From: Asanoa iriomotensis
GTDB lineage: Bacteria; Actinomycetota; Actinomycetes; Mycobacteriales; Micromonosporaceae
NCBI RefSeq assembly: GCF_016862515.1
Contig: NZ_BONC01000064.1
Location: 1-44,762, forward strand
DNA length: 44,762 nt
Reading direction: 5' to 3'
The translations under genes and the position numbers were made by a program. Below the pieces are notes generated by a model that worked only from the letters and a program-made list of their open reading frames with translations, was not told the DNA's origin and did not search any database. Shown here in pieces: positions 30,836-38,241 of this stretch; the first letter of the stretch is position 1; every line of letters starts with the position of its first letter.

Positions 30836-32554
30836 TCAGTAGGTCTCGACGAAGATGGGGTTGGTGTAGAACCACAGGTCGGCCCACGGGTCGGCGTCAC
30901 CGACAACGTCGATGGCCGGTCCCTGCGGGTCGACCGACACGCCCAGGTAGCCCGGCGCGCTGCGGTTGCCGTCGGTGCCCCGGACCCGCACGTAGTAGTC
31001 GGCCTCGGCGCGACCGAGCGCGTACGTGAAGGAGACCTTCTTCTGGCCCTTGCCGACCTCGAACGACTTCTCGACGCGCGTGTTCGGGGTGCTGAAGGTG
31101 TCCTTGTCCTGCACCTTGCCGGTGACCTTGCCGCGGATCACGTCGACCCGGGCCAGCTGCGGCACGAACTCCGCCCAGTTGGGCAGCGTCGCCAGGTCGA
31201 TGGTGATGACCAGCTCGAGCGCGGTGCCCTTGCGGACCGAGACGCTGCCACCCAGCGGGGTGCCGCCGTCGCGCGACCGGTCGCCGGCCTTGCGGACCCG
31301 CATGTCGAGGCCGGCGAGCAGGCCGCCGTGGTCGACCCAGACCCGGCCGAGGCGCAGGCCGTCCATGACCGCCTTGTAGGAGTCGGTGGTGGCGCCGACG
31401 TGGGTCTTGCTGTAGTAGCCGGGCCAGAAGTCACCGTTGGTGGTGTTGACCTTGCCGCCGTGCACCGGGTCGAGGTAGTAACCCAGGGCGTTGAAGTCGG
31501 TGCTGCCCCGGACCGCGGTCTCCAGGAAGATGGTGTGCGCGTCCGAGTTGGCGGTGATCCACCACGGCTTGCCCTCGGCGAGCAGGCTGTCCCACAGGCC
31601 GCCGACGGTCGAGGTGAACCAGTCGAAGCCACCCCAGGTGCGGTAGCTCTCCAGCGGGTACGGGAACGAGTTGGCCGACGGGCTGTTGCCGTAGAAGCCA
31701 CGGGCGCTGCCCGGGCCGCCGTTGGCGGTGGACAGACCGGCGGCCTGGTGGCCGGGTGCGCCCTCCCAACCGATCGCGATGCCCGGAGCCGCGTCGCGCC
31801 AGCCACGGACCTCGTGCGGCGAGTCGATGCCGTTGCGGGCCGGGTGGTTGGCCAGGAACAGCGCGTGCTCGACCTTGCCGCGCTTGACGGCGTCGCTGAG
31901 GAAGTTGAGGCCGGCGATGGCCAGCGCCTCGTTGGCCGGCGTGTTGGCGCCGGCGCCCTTGACGCTCGAGTCGTAGTCGTTCTCGAACTGCTTGAGAACC
32001 GCAACCTCGTTCTTGCCCGGGTGCACGAACACGGTGCCGTGCTCGGCCGCGGGGATGTTCCACTCGAGACCCTGGAAGATCAGGGTGTCCTTGAGCGCCT
32101 CACGGGCGGCGAGGATCTCCGGGTTGACGACGTCGACACCGATCTTGGCGTGCGCCTCGCTGCCGTGGTCGGTGATGACCATCCAGTCCAGGCCGTACGC
32201 CCGGCCGTGCTGCACCTGGTCGAGGACCCGGTACATCGCGTCGCTGCTGAAGCGGGTGTGGATGTGGTGGTCACCGGCGAGCCACTTGAAGCTGCCGCCG
32301 TTGTCGTCGTCGTGCTTGTCGTCGTCCTTGCCGTTGGCGGCGGCGGGGACGGCGCCGGCACCAGCGCCGGCGAACGCGCCGGCGGCGGCTACGCCCGCGC
32401 CGAGCAGGCCGGCCCGGCGCAGGAAGGCGCGCCGGCTGCGGTCCTCGGGGCGAAGCTCCTCGTCCGGGGTCGACAGGTCGAGAGCGGCGGGCAGGTCGCT
32501 GCCGCCGATCCCGACCTCGTCGTGGTGATGGTGGTGCCCATGGCCGTGGCCCAT
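30836..32554 (-). CDS. Tat-exported PHP-domain (CehA/McbA-type) metallohydrolase with native poly-His N-terminus
   Basis: Predicted exported hydrolase of 572 aa. The N-terminus is MGHGHGHHHHHDE, then an acidic stretch, then a twin-Arg motif SRRAFLRR (R41, R42) and an Ala-rich core, so it should leave through the Tat pathway fully folded. The PHP metal site is visible as HHIH (H97, H99) and TDH (D129, H130), with further candidate ligands in LEWN, NHPAR and NSDAHT. PHP proteins are phosphoesterases or hydrolases using two or three metals; the CehA/McbA subgroup also includes carbamate-type hydrolases. The true substrate is unknown. ATG follows AGGAGG at good spacing. A direct repeat lies about 60-90 bp upstream. 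Confidence 0.88.
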   Translation of the reverse strand: MGHGHGHHHHHDEVGIGGSDLPAALDLSTPDEELRPEDRSRRAFLRRAGLLGAGVAAAGAFAGAGAGAVPAAANGKDDDKHDDDNGGSFKWLAGDHHIHTRFSSDAMYRVLDQVQHGRAYGLDWMVITDHGSEAHAKIGVDVVNPEILAAREALKDTLIFQGLEWNIPAAEHGTVFVHPGKNEVAVLKQFENDYDSSVKGAGANTPANEALAIAGLNFLSDAVKRGKVEHALFLANHPARNGIDSPHEVRGWRDAAPGIAIGWEGAPGHQAAGLSTANGGPGSARGFYGNSPSANSFPYPLESYRTWGGFDWFTSTVGGLWDSLLAEGKPWWITANSDAHTIFLETAVRGSTDFNALGYYLDPVHGGKVNTTNGDFWPGYYSKTHVGATTDSYKAVMDGLRLGRVWVDHGGLLAGLDMRVRKAGDRSRDGGTPLGGSVSVRKGTALELVITIDLATLPNWAEFVPQLARVDVIRGKVTGKVQDKDTFSTPNTRVEKSFEVGKGQKKVSFTYALGRAEADYYVRVRGTDGNRSAPGYLGVSVDPQGPAIDVVGDADPWADLWFYTNPIFVETY

Positions 32555-32615
32555 GTGTCCTCCTGGTGTATGGCGTGCCGTCGGCCAACATCACGGAGGG
32601 TGGAGAACGTCACGT

Positions 32616-32641
32616 GTTACCTGAACGCTCCTTACATGAAC
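32616..32641 (-). promoter_or_regulatory. 11-bp direct repeats upstream of the PHP-domain gene (PhoP-box-like)
   Basis: On the minus strand GTTCATGTAAG and GTTCAGGTAAC are spaced 15 bp apart (9 of 11 positions identical). They lie 62-87 nt upstream of the ATG. The GTTCA start recalls PhoP boxes of Streptomyces, but canonical units are contiguous, so the match is incomplete. A CACGTG palindrome (32611-32616) abuts them. Confidence 0.35.
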
Positions 32642-32657
32642 TTTGGGAGTTCGTTAG

Positions 32658-34415
32658 CTATGGCAAGGAGTTGAGGAACGGCTCGTGCGCGAGACGGAAC
32701 TCGTCGCCGTAGTAGCGGTCCCAGTTGATGCTCCACGTCATCAGGCCCCGGAAGTTCGGGTTCGTCCCGCTGCGCGGTGCGTATCCGCCGCAGCTCTGGC
32801 CCCGCACCAGGCAGTTGACCGCCTGCTGCACGCCCGCCGGTGCCACGTACCCGTTGCCGGCGCTGACCGACGACGGCGTGCCGAACGCGATCTGGTCCTC
32901 GCGCAGCGGCGCGAAGACGTTGGCGGTGTTGCCGGCGACCGGGAAGCCGGCGAGCAGCATGTCGGTCATCGCGATGTGGAAGTCCGCGCCGCCCATGGTG
33001 TGGTACTGGTTGTCGAGGCCCATGATCGGGCCGGAGTTGTAGTCCTGCACGTGCAGCACGGTGATGTCGTCGCGCAGGGCGTGGATCACCGGCAGGTACG
33101 AGCCGGCGCGCGGGTCCTGCCCGCCCCACGGCCCGGAGCCGTAGTACTGGTAGCCGAGCTGCACGAAGAACGTCTCGGGCGCCATCGTCAGGACGAAGCG
33201 CGACCCGTACCGCTGCTTGAGCGTCCGCACCGCCGAGATGAGGTTGACGATCACCGGCGTGGTCGGGTTGCGGAAGTCGGTGTCGCCGGTGTTCAGCGAC
33301 AGCGAGTGACCTTCGAAGTCGATGTCGAGCCCGTCGAGGCCGTACCGGTCGATGATGGCGGCGACGGAGCTGACGAACCGGTCCCGGGCCGCGGTCGTGG
33401 TGAGCTGCACCTGGCCGTTCTGGCCACCGATCGAGATGAGCACCTTCTTGCCGGCGGCCTGCTTGGCCCGGATCGCGGCGATGAAGTCGGCCTCGCTCTC
33501 GACGCCCGGGCACTCGCTGGCCGGGCAGAGCTGGAACCGGATGTCACCGGACGTCACGCTGGTCGGCTCGCCGAACGCCAGGTTGATGATGTCCCAGTCG
33601 GCCGGCACGTCGGCCATCCGCAGGTAGCCGGAGCCGTTGGCGAAGCTGGCGTGCAGGTAGCCGATCAGCGCGTGCTTGGGCAGGCCGGTCGGCGGCGGGG
33701 TGGTGCCGTTGGTCGTGCCGGTCACCGTGGCACTGCGCGGACCCTCACCGACGCCGTTGTACGCGGCGACGGCGTACGTGTGCGTCGTGTTGGCGCCGAG
33801 CCCGCTGATCGTGGCGCTGGTGCCGGTGACCGTGGCCCGGACCGCGGTGCCCTCGTAGACGCGGTAGCCGGTGACGGTGCCGGTCGGTGCGTTCCACGCG
33901 AGCGAAATCGAACTGCTGGTGGTGCCGGTGACCCGCAGCGCGCTCGGCGCGCCCGGCACGGTCGGGTTGGGCGGGTTGGACGTCGGCGGGTTGGAGGTCG
34001 GCGGTGTGGTCGGCCCGCCACCGCCGCAGGAGGCCCCGTTGAGCGTGCAGTTGGTCGGCGTGGCGGCGCCGGACCCGTTGAACCCGAAGGAGACCGAGGC
34101 ACCCGGCGCGACGTTCCCGTTCCAGGACTTGCTGCGGAACGTGAACCGCTGCCCGGACCGCGTCATGTCCGCGTCCCAGAAGGTGTTGATGTTCGCACCG
34201 GCCGGCAGGTCGAACGCGACGGCCCACGAGGTGATCGCCGTCGTGCCGCCGTTGCTGACGGTGTAGCGGCCCTCCCAGCCGGAACCCCAGTCGGACACCT
34301 TGGTGAAGGTGGCGGTCGGCCCGGCCGCGGCGGCGCTGGAGGCGACCGCGACGGCACCGCCGGCGGCGGCCAGGACGGCGACCAAACCCATGACGATCGA
34401 TCGGGTACGACGCAT
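32658..34415 (-). CDS. Secreted chitinase: CBM2-FnIII-GH18
   Basis: Predicted extracellular chitinase of 585 aa. After a signal peptide (MRRTRS, cut near AAA-G) come a family-2 carbohydrate-binding module (~32-130, with surface Trp residues and a Cys pair), a linker of Thr/Pro/Asn, a fibronectin type III domain (~154-237) and a GH18 catalytic domain (~245-585). The GH18 motif DxxDxDxE reads D361-G-L-D364-I-D366-F-E368, with E368 as the acid catalyst. ATG at 34415 is preferred over the ATG five codons upstream because it sits 7 nt after GGAGG. A near-consensus promoter precedes it. It would release chitooligosaccharides from fungal or arthropod chitin. Confidence 0.96.
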   Translation of the reverse strand: MRRTRSIVMGLVAVLAAAGGAVAVASSAAAAGPTATFTKVSDWGSGWEGRYTVSNGGTTAITSWAVAFDLPAGANINTFWDADMTRSGQRFTFRSKSWNGNVAPGASVSFGFNGSGAATPTNCTLNGASCGGGGPTTPPTSNPPTSNPPNPTVPGAPSALRVTGTTSSSISLAWNAPTGTVTGYRVYEGTAVRATVTGTSATISGLGANTTHTYAVAAYNGVGEGPRSATVTGTTNGTTPPPTGLPKHALIGYLHASFANGSGYLRMADVPADWDIINLAFGEPTSVTSGDIRFQLCPASECPGVESEADFIAAIRAKQAAGKKVLISIGGQNGQVQLTTTAARDRFVSSVAAIIDRYGLDGLDIDFEGHSLSLNTGDTDFRNPTTPVIVNLISAVRTLKQRYGSRFVLTMAPETFFVQLGYQYYGSGPWGGQDPRAGSYLPVIHALRDDITVLHVQDYNSGPIMGLDNQYHTMGGADFHIAMTDMLLAGFPVAGNTANVFAPLREDQIAFGTPSSVSAGNGYVAPAGVQQAVNCLVRGQSCGGYAPRSGTNPNFRGLMTWSINWDRYYGDEFRLAHEPFLNSLP

Positions 34416-34445
34416 TGCGGGCCTCCACATATCGATGGATGCCCA

Positions 34446-34475
34446 ATTATTAAGACTGTTAACTGTTCCTGTCCA
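34446..34475 (-). promoter_or_regulatory. Housekeeping-type promoter of the chitinase gene
   Basis: On the minus strand TGGACA (34470-34475) is 18 nt from AATAAT (34446-34451), each matching 5 of 6 consensus positions. The spacer contains ACTGTT direct repeats around GTTAAC. No DasR-type site or chitinase direct repeat of the kind known from Streptomyces is evident. Confidence 0.6.
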
Positions 34476-34534
34476 GCCCCTCCTCCGGGGAAACCTGATT
34501 GCCCGCGGCGGCGGTGCCGGGGTAGACCCGAGCG

Positions 34535-35011
34535 GTGAAGAAGCCGCGCGTACGGGCCTCGTCCTATGTGACCCGCACCGGCCCGTCGGGCCTGGAACTG
34601 CTGGTCTTCCACTACCCCAGCCGACCGGACCAGGGACACCACGTGCCCGGCGGCGGCGTCGACCCGGGCGAACGCCCGGACCACGGCGCGGTCCGCGAGG
34701 CGGTCGAGGAGACCGGCATCGCCGGGACGCTCACCCACGCCGGCCTGGTCGGCACGGAGCTGGGCCACTACACCAACGGCTATCCGTTCATCGCCCTCTA
34801 CTTCCACCTGACCACCGACGAGCCCCGGAACGCCTGGACCCACACGATGATCGGCGACCCGACCGCCTGGGACACGGGCCTACCGGTCGCCTGCCGCTTC
34901 GTCCCACTGGCCGACGCGGGCCCCCTGCTGCGCACGAGCTGGCTCGACCAGTCCCGCTACCTCGTGCACCTGGCGCCCGACCTCACCGCAAGCGGTCAAC
35001 CAACTCGCTGA
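34535..35011 (+). CDS. NUDIX hydrolase
   Basis: Predicted hydrolase of nucleoside-diphosphate-linked compounds, 158 aa. The NUDIX box reads G-x5-E-x7-RE-x2-EE-x-G (GGVDPGERPDHGAVREAVEE followed by TGI), fully intact. Substrate specificity cannot be read. The GTG at 34535 has no Shine-Dalgarno but is preceded by TAGACC 6 nt upstream, fitting a leaderless mRNA. The 3' end overlaps the convergent HAD gene by 29 bp, so the two transcripts are partly antisense. Confidence 0.92.
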   Translation: MKKPRVRASSYVTRTGPSGLELLVFHYPSRPDQGHHVPGGGVDPGERPDHGAVREAVEETGIAGTLTHAGLVGTELGHYTNGYPFIALYFHLTTDEPRNAWTHTMIGDPTAWDTGLPVACRFVPLADAGPLLRTSWLDQSRYLVHLAPDLTASGQPTR

Positions 35012-35642
35012 TAGCCGCGATCGGCTCACCCGGCCAGGTCGGGTCGGTGTCCTGGAACTCCGTCGTGCGGATCACCGCCATGCCGACCGCCGCCGCGCCG
35101 GCCAACTCACCGTCGGCTCCGTCGCCGACGAACCAGCATCGGTCCGGGCGCACACCCAGGGCATCCGCGGCGGCGTGGTAGATCAGCGGGTCCGGCTTGG
35201 CCGCGCGGACCTGCGGCGAGAACGCCGCCGCGGCGAACCGGGTCGCCAGCGGACTTGCCGGCCACAGGTCGGCGGTCTCGGCCGTGGTGTTGCTGCAGAG
35301 CGCCAGTCGGTGACCGCGGGCGCGCAGGGCGTCCAGGGCCGCAAGCGTCGGCGGCGTGACGTTCGCGAGCAGTTCCGCACCCAGATCGCGGCGGAGCCGC
35401 ACCGCGTGGTCGACCTCCGCCGGCGTCGGGCGGGCACCCAATCGGCCCGCGAGGATCCGCACGGTCTCGGCCGCGTCCCACCGGACCAGCCGGTCCGACC
35501 AGGTCTCGTGGTGGGCGCGGACGAAGGCGGCGGCGTCCACGCCGACCACCTCGGCCATTCGCTCCAGGACCCGGTCGCGCTCGGCGTCGGCGCCGGGAAC
35601 GAGCGTGTTGAAGAGGTCGAAGATCAGAGCGTTGCGTGGCAC
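34983..35642 (-). CDS. HAD-family hydrolase
   Basis: Predicted HAD-superfamily hydrolase of 219 aa. The N-terminal motif is IFDLFNTLV with nucleophile D9; the second Asp of DxD is replaced by Phe, as in dehalogenase-like or some phosphatase members, so normal phosphatase chemistry is less certain. Motif II (CSNTTAE), motif III K (AAKPDPLIY) and the GDGADGE loop are present. GTG start at 35642, with little Shine-Dalgarno. Convergent overlap with the NUDIX gene. The start is divergent from the stress cassette. Confidence 0.9.
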   Translation of the reverse strand: MPRNALIFDLFNTLVPGADAERDRVLERMAEVVGVDAAAFVRAHHETWSDRLVRWDAAETVRILAGRLGARPTPAEVDHAVRLRRDLGAELLANVTPPTLAALDALRARGHRLALCSNTTAETADLWPASPLATRFAAAAFSPQVRAAKPDPLIYHAAADALGVRPDRCWFVGDGADGELAGAAAVGMAVIRTTEFQDTDPTWPGEPIAAISELVDRLR

Positions 35643-35711
35643 CTCAGGACTTTATCGTCGCCTCAGAGATTGACCATAATCGACAAAGGTTGCCATCGTG
35701 ACGTAAGCCGC

Positions 35712-35736
35712 GTTTCGTCCCTTGGCTCGTGGGTAA
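35712..35736 (+). promoter_or_regulatory. SigB/SigF-like stress promoter
   Basis: GTTT (35712-35715), a 15-nt spacer and GGGTAA (35731-35736) match the promoters of general stress sigma factors (B. subtilis SigB, Mycobacterium SigF, Streptomyces SigB). The ATG of the first cassette gene is 40 nt downstream, a sensible leader. The short motif can occur by chance, but position and strand are right. Confidence 0.55.
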
Positions 35737-35775
35737 GCGGCCACGGATGGGCATCCGCCGAGGGAAGGACGCGTC

Positions 35776-36111
35776 ATGAAGCCTGGTGGGAGCGCAGCGC
35801 TGGCGATGGGCGTCGGGTACGTGCTCGGCCGGCAACACAAGCTTCGCACGGCACTCATGCTCGGCGCCGCCGCGGCGGGCGGTCGCATGGCCGCACGCGG
35901 CCAGAGCGGGAACGGGCACAGCGGTGACGGGCACAGCGGCAACGGATCGGGCGGCGAGGCCAAGGGGCACAGCCACGGCCTGGCCGGCAAGCTCGGCAGC
36001 GCCGGCAAGTCGGCCGCGATCAGCGCGTTCGCGCGCTCCGCCGACCGGGTCGGTGACCGGCTCACCGAGCGGGCGGCCGCCATGCGGGGTTCCGGAGGGG
36101 AAGACAAGTGA
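35776..36111 (+). CDS. Small Gly/Ala/His-rich hypothetical protein of a putative stress cassette
   Basis: A 111-residue protein. The start MKPGGSAALAMGVGYVLGR is a short hydrophobic helix followed by basic residues; the middle is a Gly/His/Asn-rich low-complexity run (GNGHSGDGHSGNGSGGEAKG), and the end is a predicted amphipathic helix. It probably anchors to a membrane or another protein, but I know no function. ATG follows GAAGGA. Its stop overlaps the GTG of the SRPBCC gene, so they are coupled. From memory, proteins with this VGYVLGR-type start occur beside SRPBCC proteins in other actinomycetes. Confidence 0.7.
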   Translation: MKPGGSAALAMGVGYVLGRQHKLRTALMLGAAAAGGRMAARGQSGNGHSGDGHSGNGSGGEAKGHSHGLAGKLGSAGKSAAISAFARSADRVGDRLTERAAAMRGSGGEDK

Positions 36112-36998
36112 GCCAGGGTACGAACGGCAACGGCCACGGCACGATCACCGGCAAGTTGGTCGCGGGGCTGCAGGACATGGCCGGTGCGCTGGCCGACCGC
36201 GCGATGTCCGTCGTCAACGAGCGGATGGACGAGGTGACCGACCGGCTCAGCGACTACGCCGGCAGCGGCGAGGGCGGTCCCCGCCAGGCCGCCGTGGCGA
36301 AGGGTCTCGAAAGTCTCCAGGGCGGCGAGTCGCCGGTCAAGGCGGTCGGGCGCGCCGGGCTGACCGGTGGCCGGGAAGAGGTCAAGAAGGCCCTCGGCAG
36401 GGGCAACGGCAAGAACGACCTCAAGGTCACCAACATCGTCGAGTCGATCGAGGTCGGCGTGCCGGTCTCGGTCGCCTACAACCAGTGGACCGAGTTCAAG
36501 ACGTTCCCCAGCTTCATGAAGAAGGTGGAGGACATCGAGCAGGAGTCCGAGGAGAAGATGAAGTGGAAGGCCCAGGTGTTCTGGTCGCACCGCACCTGGG
36601 AGTCGACCATCACCGAGCAGGTGCCCGACGAGCGGATCGTCTGGTCGTCCAAGGGCGACAAGGGCGCGGTCGACGGCACCGTCACCTTCCACGAGGTCAC
36701 ACCTGACCTGACCCGGATCCTGGTTGTCCTCGAGTACCACCCGCAGGGCTTCGTCGAACAGACCGGCAACCTGTGGCGGGCGCCGGGCCGCCGAGCGCGG
36801 CTGGAACTGAAGCACTTCGTCCGGCACGTGATGCGCGAGACGATCCTCAACCCGGACGACGTCAAGGGCTGGCGTGGCGAGATCCGCGACGGCGAGGTGG
36901 TCCAGCAGGACGACCGCGCCGGCGACGAGGGCGACAAGACCAAGACCCCGGAGGAGCAGCCTGCGCAGAAGGAGACGGCGAAGAGCGGCTCCTCCTAG
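36108..36998 (+). CDS. SRPBCC (START-like, polyketide cyclase/dehydrase-type) protein of the stress cassette
   Basis: Predicted 296-aa soluble protein. The first ~105 residues are an amphipathic, Ala/Asp/Gly-rich region; residues ~110-250 form an SRPBCC domain (IVESIEVGVPVSVAYNQWTEFKTFPSFM quoted as span 110-137; then VTFHEVTPDLTRILVVLEYHPQG), and the end is a charged tail (DKTKTPEEQPAQKETAKSG). SRPBCC domains bind lipids or hydrophobic ligands and may act as enzymes or chaperones. GTG start overlaps the stop of the preceding gene. The stop abuts the stop of the convergent repeat protein (36998/36999). Genes of this type sit near gas-vesicle loci in some actinomycetes as I recall, but no gvp gene is visible here. 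Confidence 0.85.
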   Translation: MSQGTNGNGHGTITGKLVAGLQDMAGALADRAMSVVNERMDEVTDRLSDYAGSGEGGPRQAAVAKGLESLQGGESPVKAVGRAGLTGGREEVKKALGRGNGKNDLKVTNIVESIEVGVPVSVAYNQWTEFKTFPSFMKKVEDIEQESEEKMKWKAQVFWSHRTWESTITEQVPDERIVWSSKGDKGAVDGTVTFHEVTPDLTRILVVLEYHPQGFVEQTGNLWRAPGRRARLELKHFVRHVMRETILNPDDVKGWRGEIRDGEVVQQDDRAGDEGDKTKTPEEQPAQKETAKSGSS

Positions 36999-37691
36999 CT
37001 ACCACTCCCGCGGTTTGCGCCGGGGCAGGCCCCGGTTGCGGCGCGGCGCGCGGTCCGCGGCGACGGTCGCCCGGGCGGAGATGTCGGGTTGGTCGACGGC
37101 ACCGAGGTCGGCCTCCGCCGCGTGTTCGGTGACCTGCTTGCCCGCTTGTCCGGCCTGTTCGGCGACACCACCGACCGAACGGGTCGCGTCGCCCGCGCCC
37201 TCCCCGACCGCGTCGCTGAACTGGCCGACGTCGCCGGCGATCTCGCGGGTCGCGTGCGCGGCGCCGCCGCCGATCTCCCTGGTCGCCTCGCCCGCGCCGT
37301 AGCCGACCTCGCGGGTCGCCTCACCGGCGCCGCTGCCGAGGCGGCCCACCGCCGTGCCGGCGTTCTCCACCAGCGGCCCGATGATCTCCGGATGGTCGTC
37401 CACGGTGTCCAGCACCCGCTCGATCATGTGCGCGACGTTCTCCAGCCGGACCCTCAGCTGTGCCGCCGCCTCGACGCCCTCGATCTCGAGGTGCACCTGG
37501 TCGATCGCCGCGTCCACACCCACGTCGAGGTGCAGCAGGTTGAGCACGTGGGCGTTGAGCGACACCCGGGCCCGCAGGTTGGCCACGTCGACCGCGACCT
37601 TCTCGACCTCCAGCTTGGGGACGTCGAGGAAGACGTCCTCCTGGTGCCCGTCGGGCTGACGATCGGGCGGACGTACCCCATTTTCTGCCAT
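36999..37691 (-). CDS. Conserved hypothetical protein with 11-residue amphipathic repeats
   Basis: A 230-residue protein, not recognised by name. The N-terminal half reads DVFLDVPKLEVEKVAVDVAN and VGVDAAIDQVHLEIEGVEAA, a beta-rich region with alternating hydrophobics (quoted in two parts). The C-terminal half has 11-residue repeats such as GAGEATREVGY, GAGEATREIGG and GAAHATREIAG, then a basic tail. Such repeats form amphipathic helices like those of LEA or apolipoprotein-type proteins, which coat membranes or surfaces or protect against drying. Similar proteins with these repeats occur in Streptomyces from memory. Start ATG at 37691; no clear Shine-Dalgarno. Convergent to the stress cassette and likely related to it. 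Confidence 0.75.
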   Translation of the reverse strand: MAENGVRPPDRQPDGHQEDVFLDVPKLEVEKVAVDVANLRARVSLNAHVLNLLHLDVGVDAAIDQVHLEIEGVEAAAQLRVRLENVAHMIERVLDTVDDHPEIIGPLVENAGTAVGRLGSGAGEATREVGYGAGEATREIGGGAAHATREIAGDVGQFSDAVGEGAGDATRSVGGVAEQAGQAGKQVTEHAAEADLGAVDQPDISARATVAADRAPRRNRGLPRRKPREW

Positions 37692-37741
37692 GATTTCAGC
37701 ATTTCAGGGATCGACCCCTGCACACCCCCGCTTCGCGCCAG

Positions 37742-38182
37742 CTAGGTGCGGGTGATGCGGACGGGGCGCGCGAAGAACGACTCCAGCACCACGATCGTCT
37801 CCGTGCTGCCGACCCCGTGCAGCCGGCGCAGCACGTCCTGCAACTCCACCGTCCCCGCCGTGCGGATCTTGAGCAACAGCGACGCCGTGCCGGCGATCAC
37901 GTGGGCCTCCTCGATCTCCTCGATCGCCGCCAGCGCGTCGCGCGTATCCGCGTCGCCGACCCAGCGCTCGCTGCGGACCAGCACGAACGCGAGCACCGGC
38001 GTGCCGACGGCGGCCGGGTCGACCTCGATCGTGGTGCGCCGGATGACGCCTCGTTCGCGCAGCTTGCGTACCCGCTCATGGGTTGCCGCCGTTGACAACC
38101 CGGCGGCGGCCGCCAGCGCCGCGTAGGGCTGCGCCGCGTCGCGCTGCAGCTCGGTGAGCAGAATCGCATCCGCCTGATCCAT
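37742..38182 (-). CDS. Lrp/AsnC-family transcriptional regulator
   Basis: Predicted regulator of 146 aa with an N-terminal helix-turn-helix (ADAILLTELQRDAAQPYAAL, then AGLSTAATHERVRKLRERGV) and a C-terminal ligand-binding RAM domain (VLAFVLVRSERW, AHVIAGTASLLLKIRT). ATG at 38182 gives the usual family start MDQAD; an ATG six codons upstream at 38200 is the alternative. It is divergent from the SMP-30 lactonase gene with about 40-60 bp between starts, so it probably controls that gene and itself. Effector unknown; Lrp proteins usually bind amino acids or related small molecules. Confidence 0.9.
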   Translation of the reverse strand: MDQADAILLTELQRDAAQPYAALAAAAGLSTAATHERVRKLRERGVIRRTTIEVDPAAVGTPVLAFVLVRSERWVGDADTRDALAAIEEIEEAHVIAGTASLLLKIRTAGTVELQDVLRRLHGVGSTETIVVLESFFARPVRITRT

Positions 38183-38207
38183 CCAGATCCCGACTTTCAT
38201 CCGGCCT

Positions 38208-38235
38208 TTGCTTCAACCAACGAACAGGATACGGT
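38208..38235 (+). promoter_or_regulatory. Promoter of the SMP-30 gene, leaderless type
   Basis: TTGCTT (38208-38213), 16 nt, then TACGGT (38230-38235), which ends 6 nt before the ATG at 38242. No Shine-Dalgarno is present, consistent with a leaderless mRNA. It would overlap any AsnC binding site in this short divergent region. Confidence 0.5.
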
Positions 38236-38241
38236 ACGGGC

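Noticed and set aside
30686-32674. 662-codon plus-strand frame antisense to the PHP-domain gene
   Set aside because: Shadow with Val/Gly/Arg-rich repetitive text; the minus strand has the Tat signal and PHP motifs.
37190-37340. CRISPR-like or satellite repeat
   Set aside because: The periodicity is of 33-bp codon units encoding the 11-residue protein repeat, with varied DNA sequence and no spacers.
35776-37691. Gas-vesicle gene cluster
   Set aside because: The SRPBCC and helper-like genes recall the surroundings of such loci, but no GvpA, GvpF/L, GvpG, GvpK or GvpO-like protein is present.
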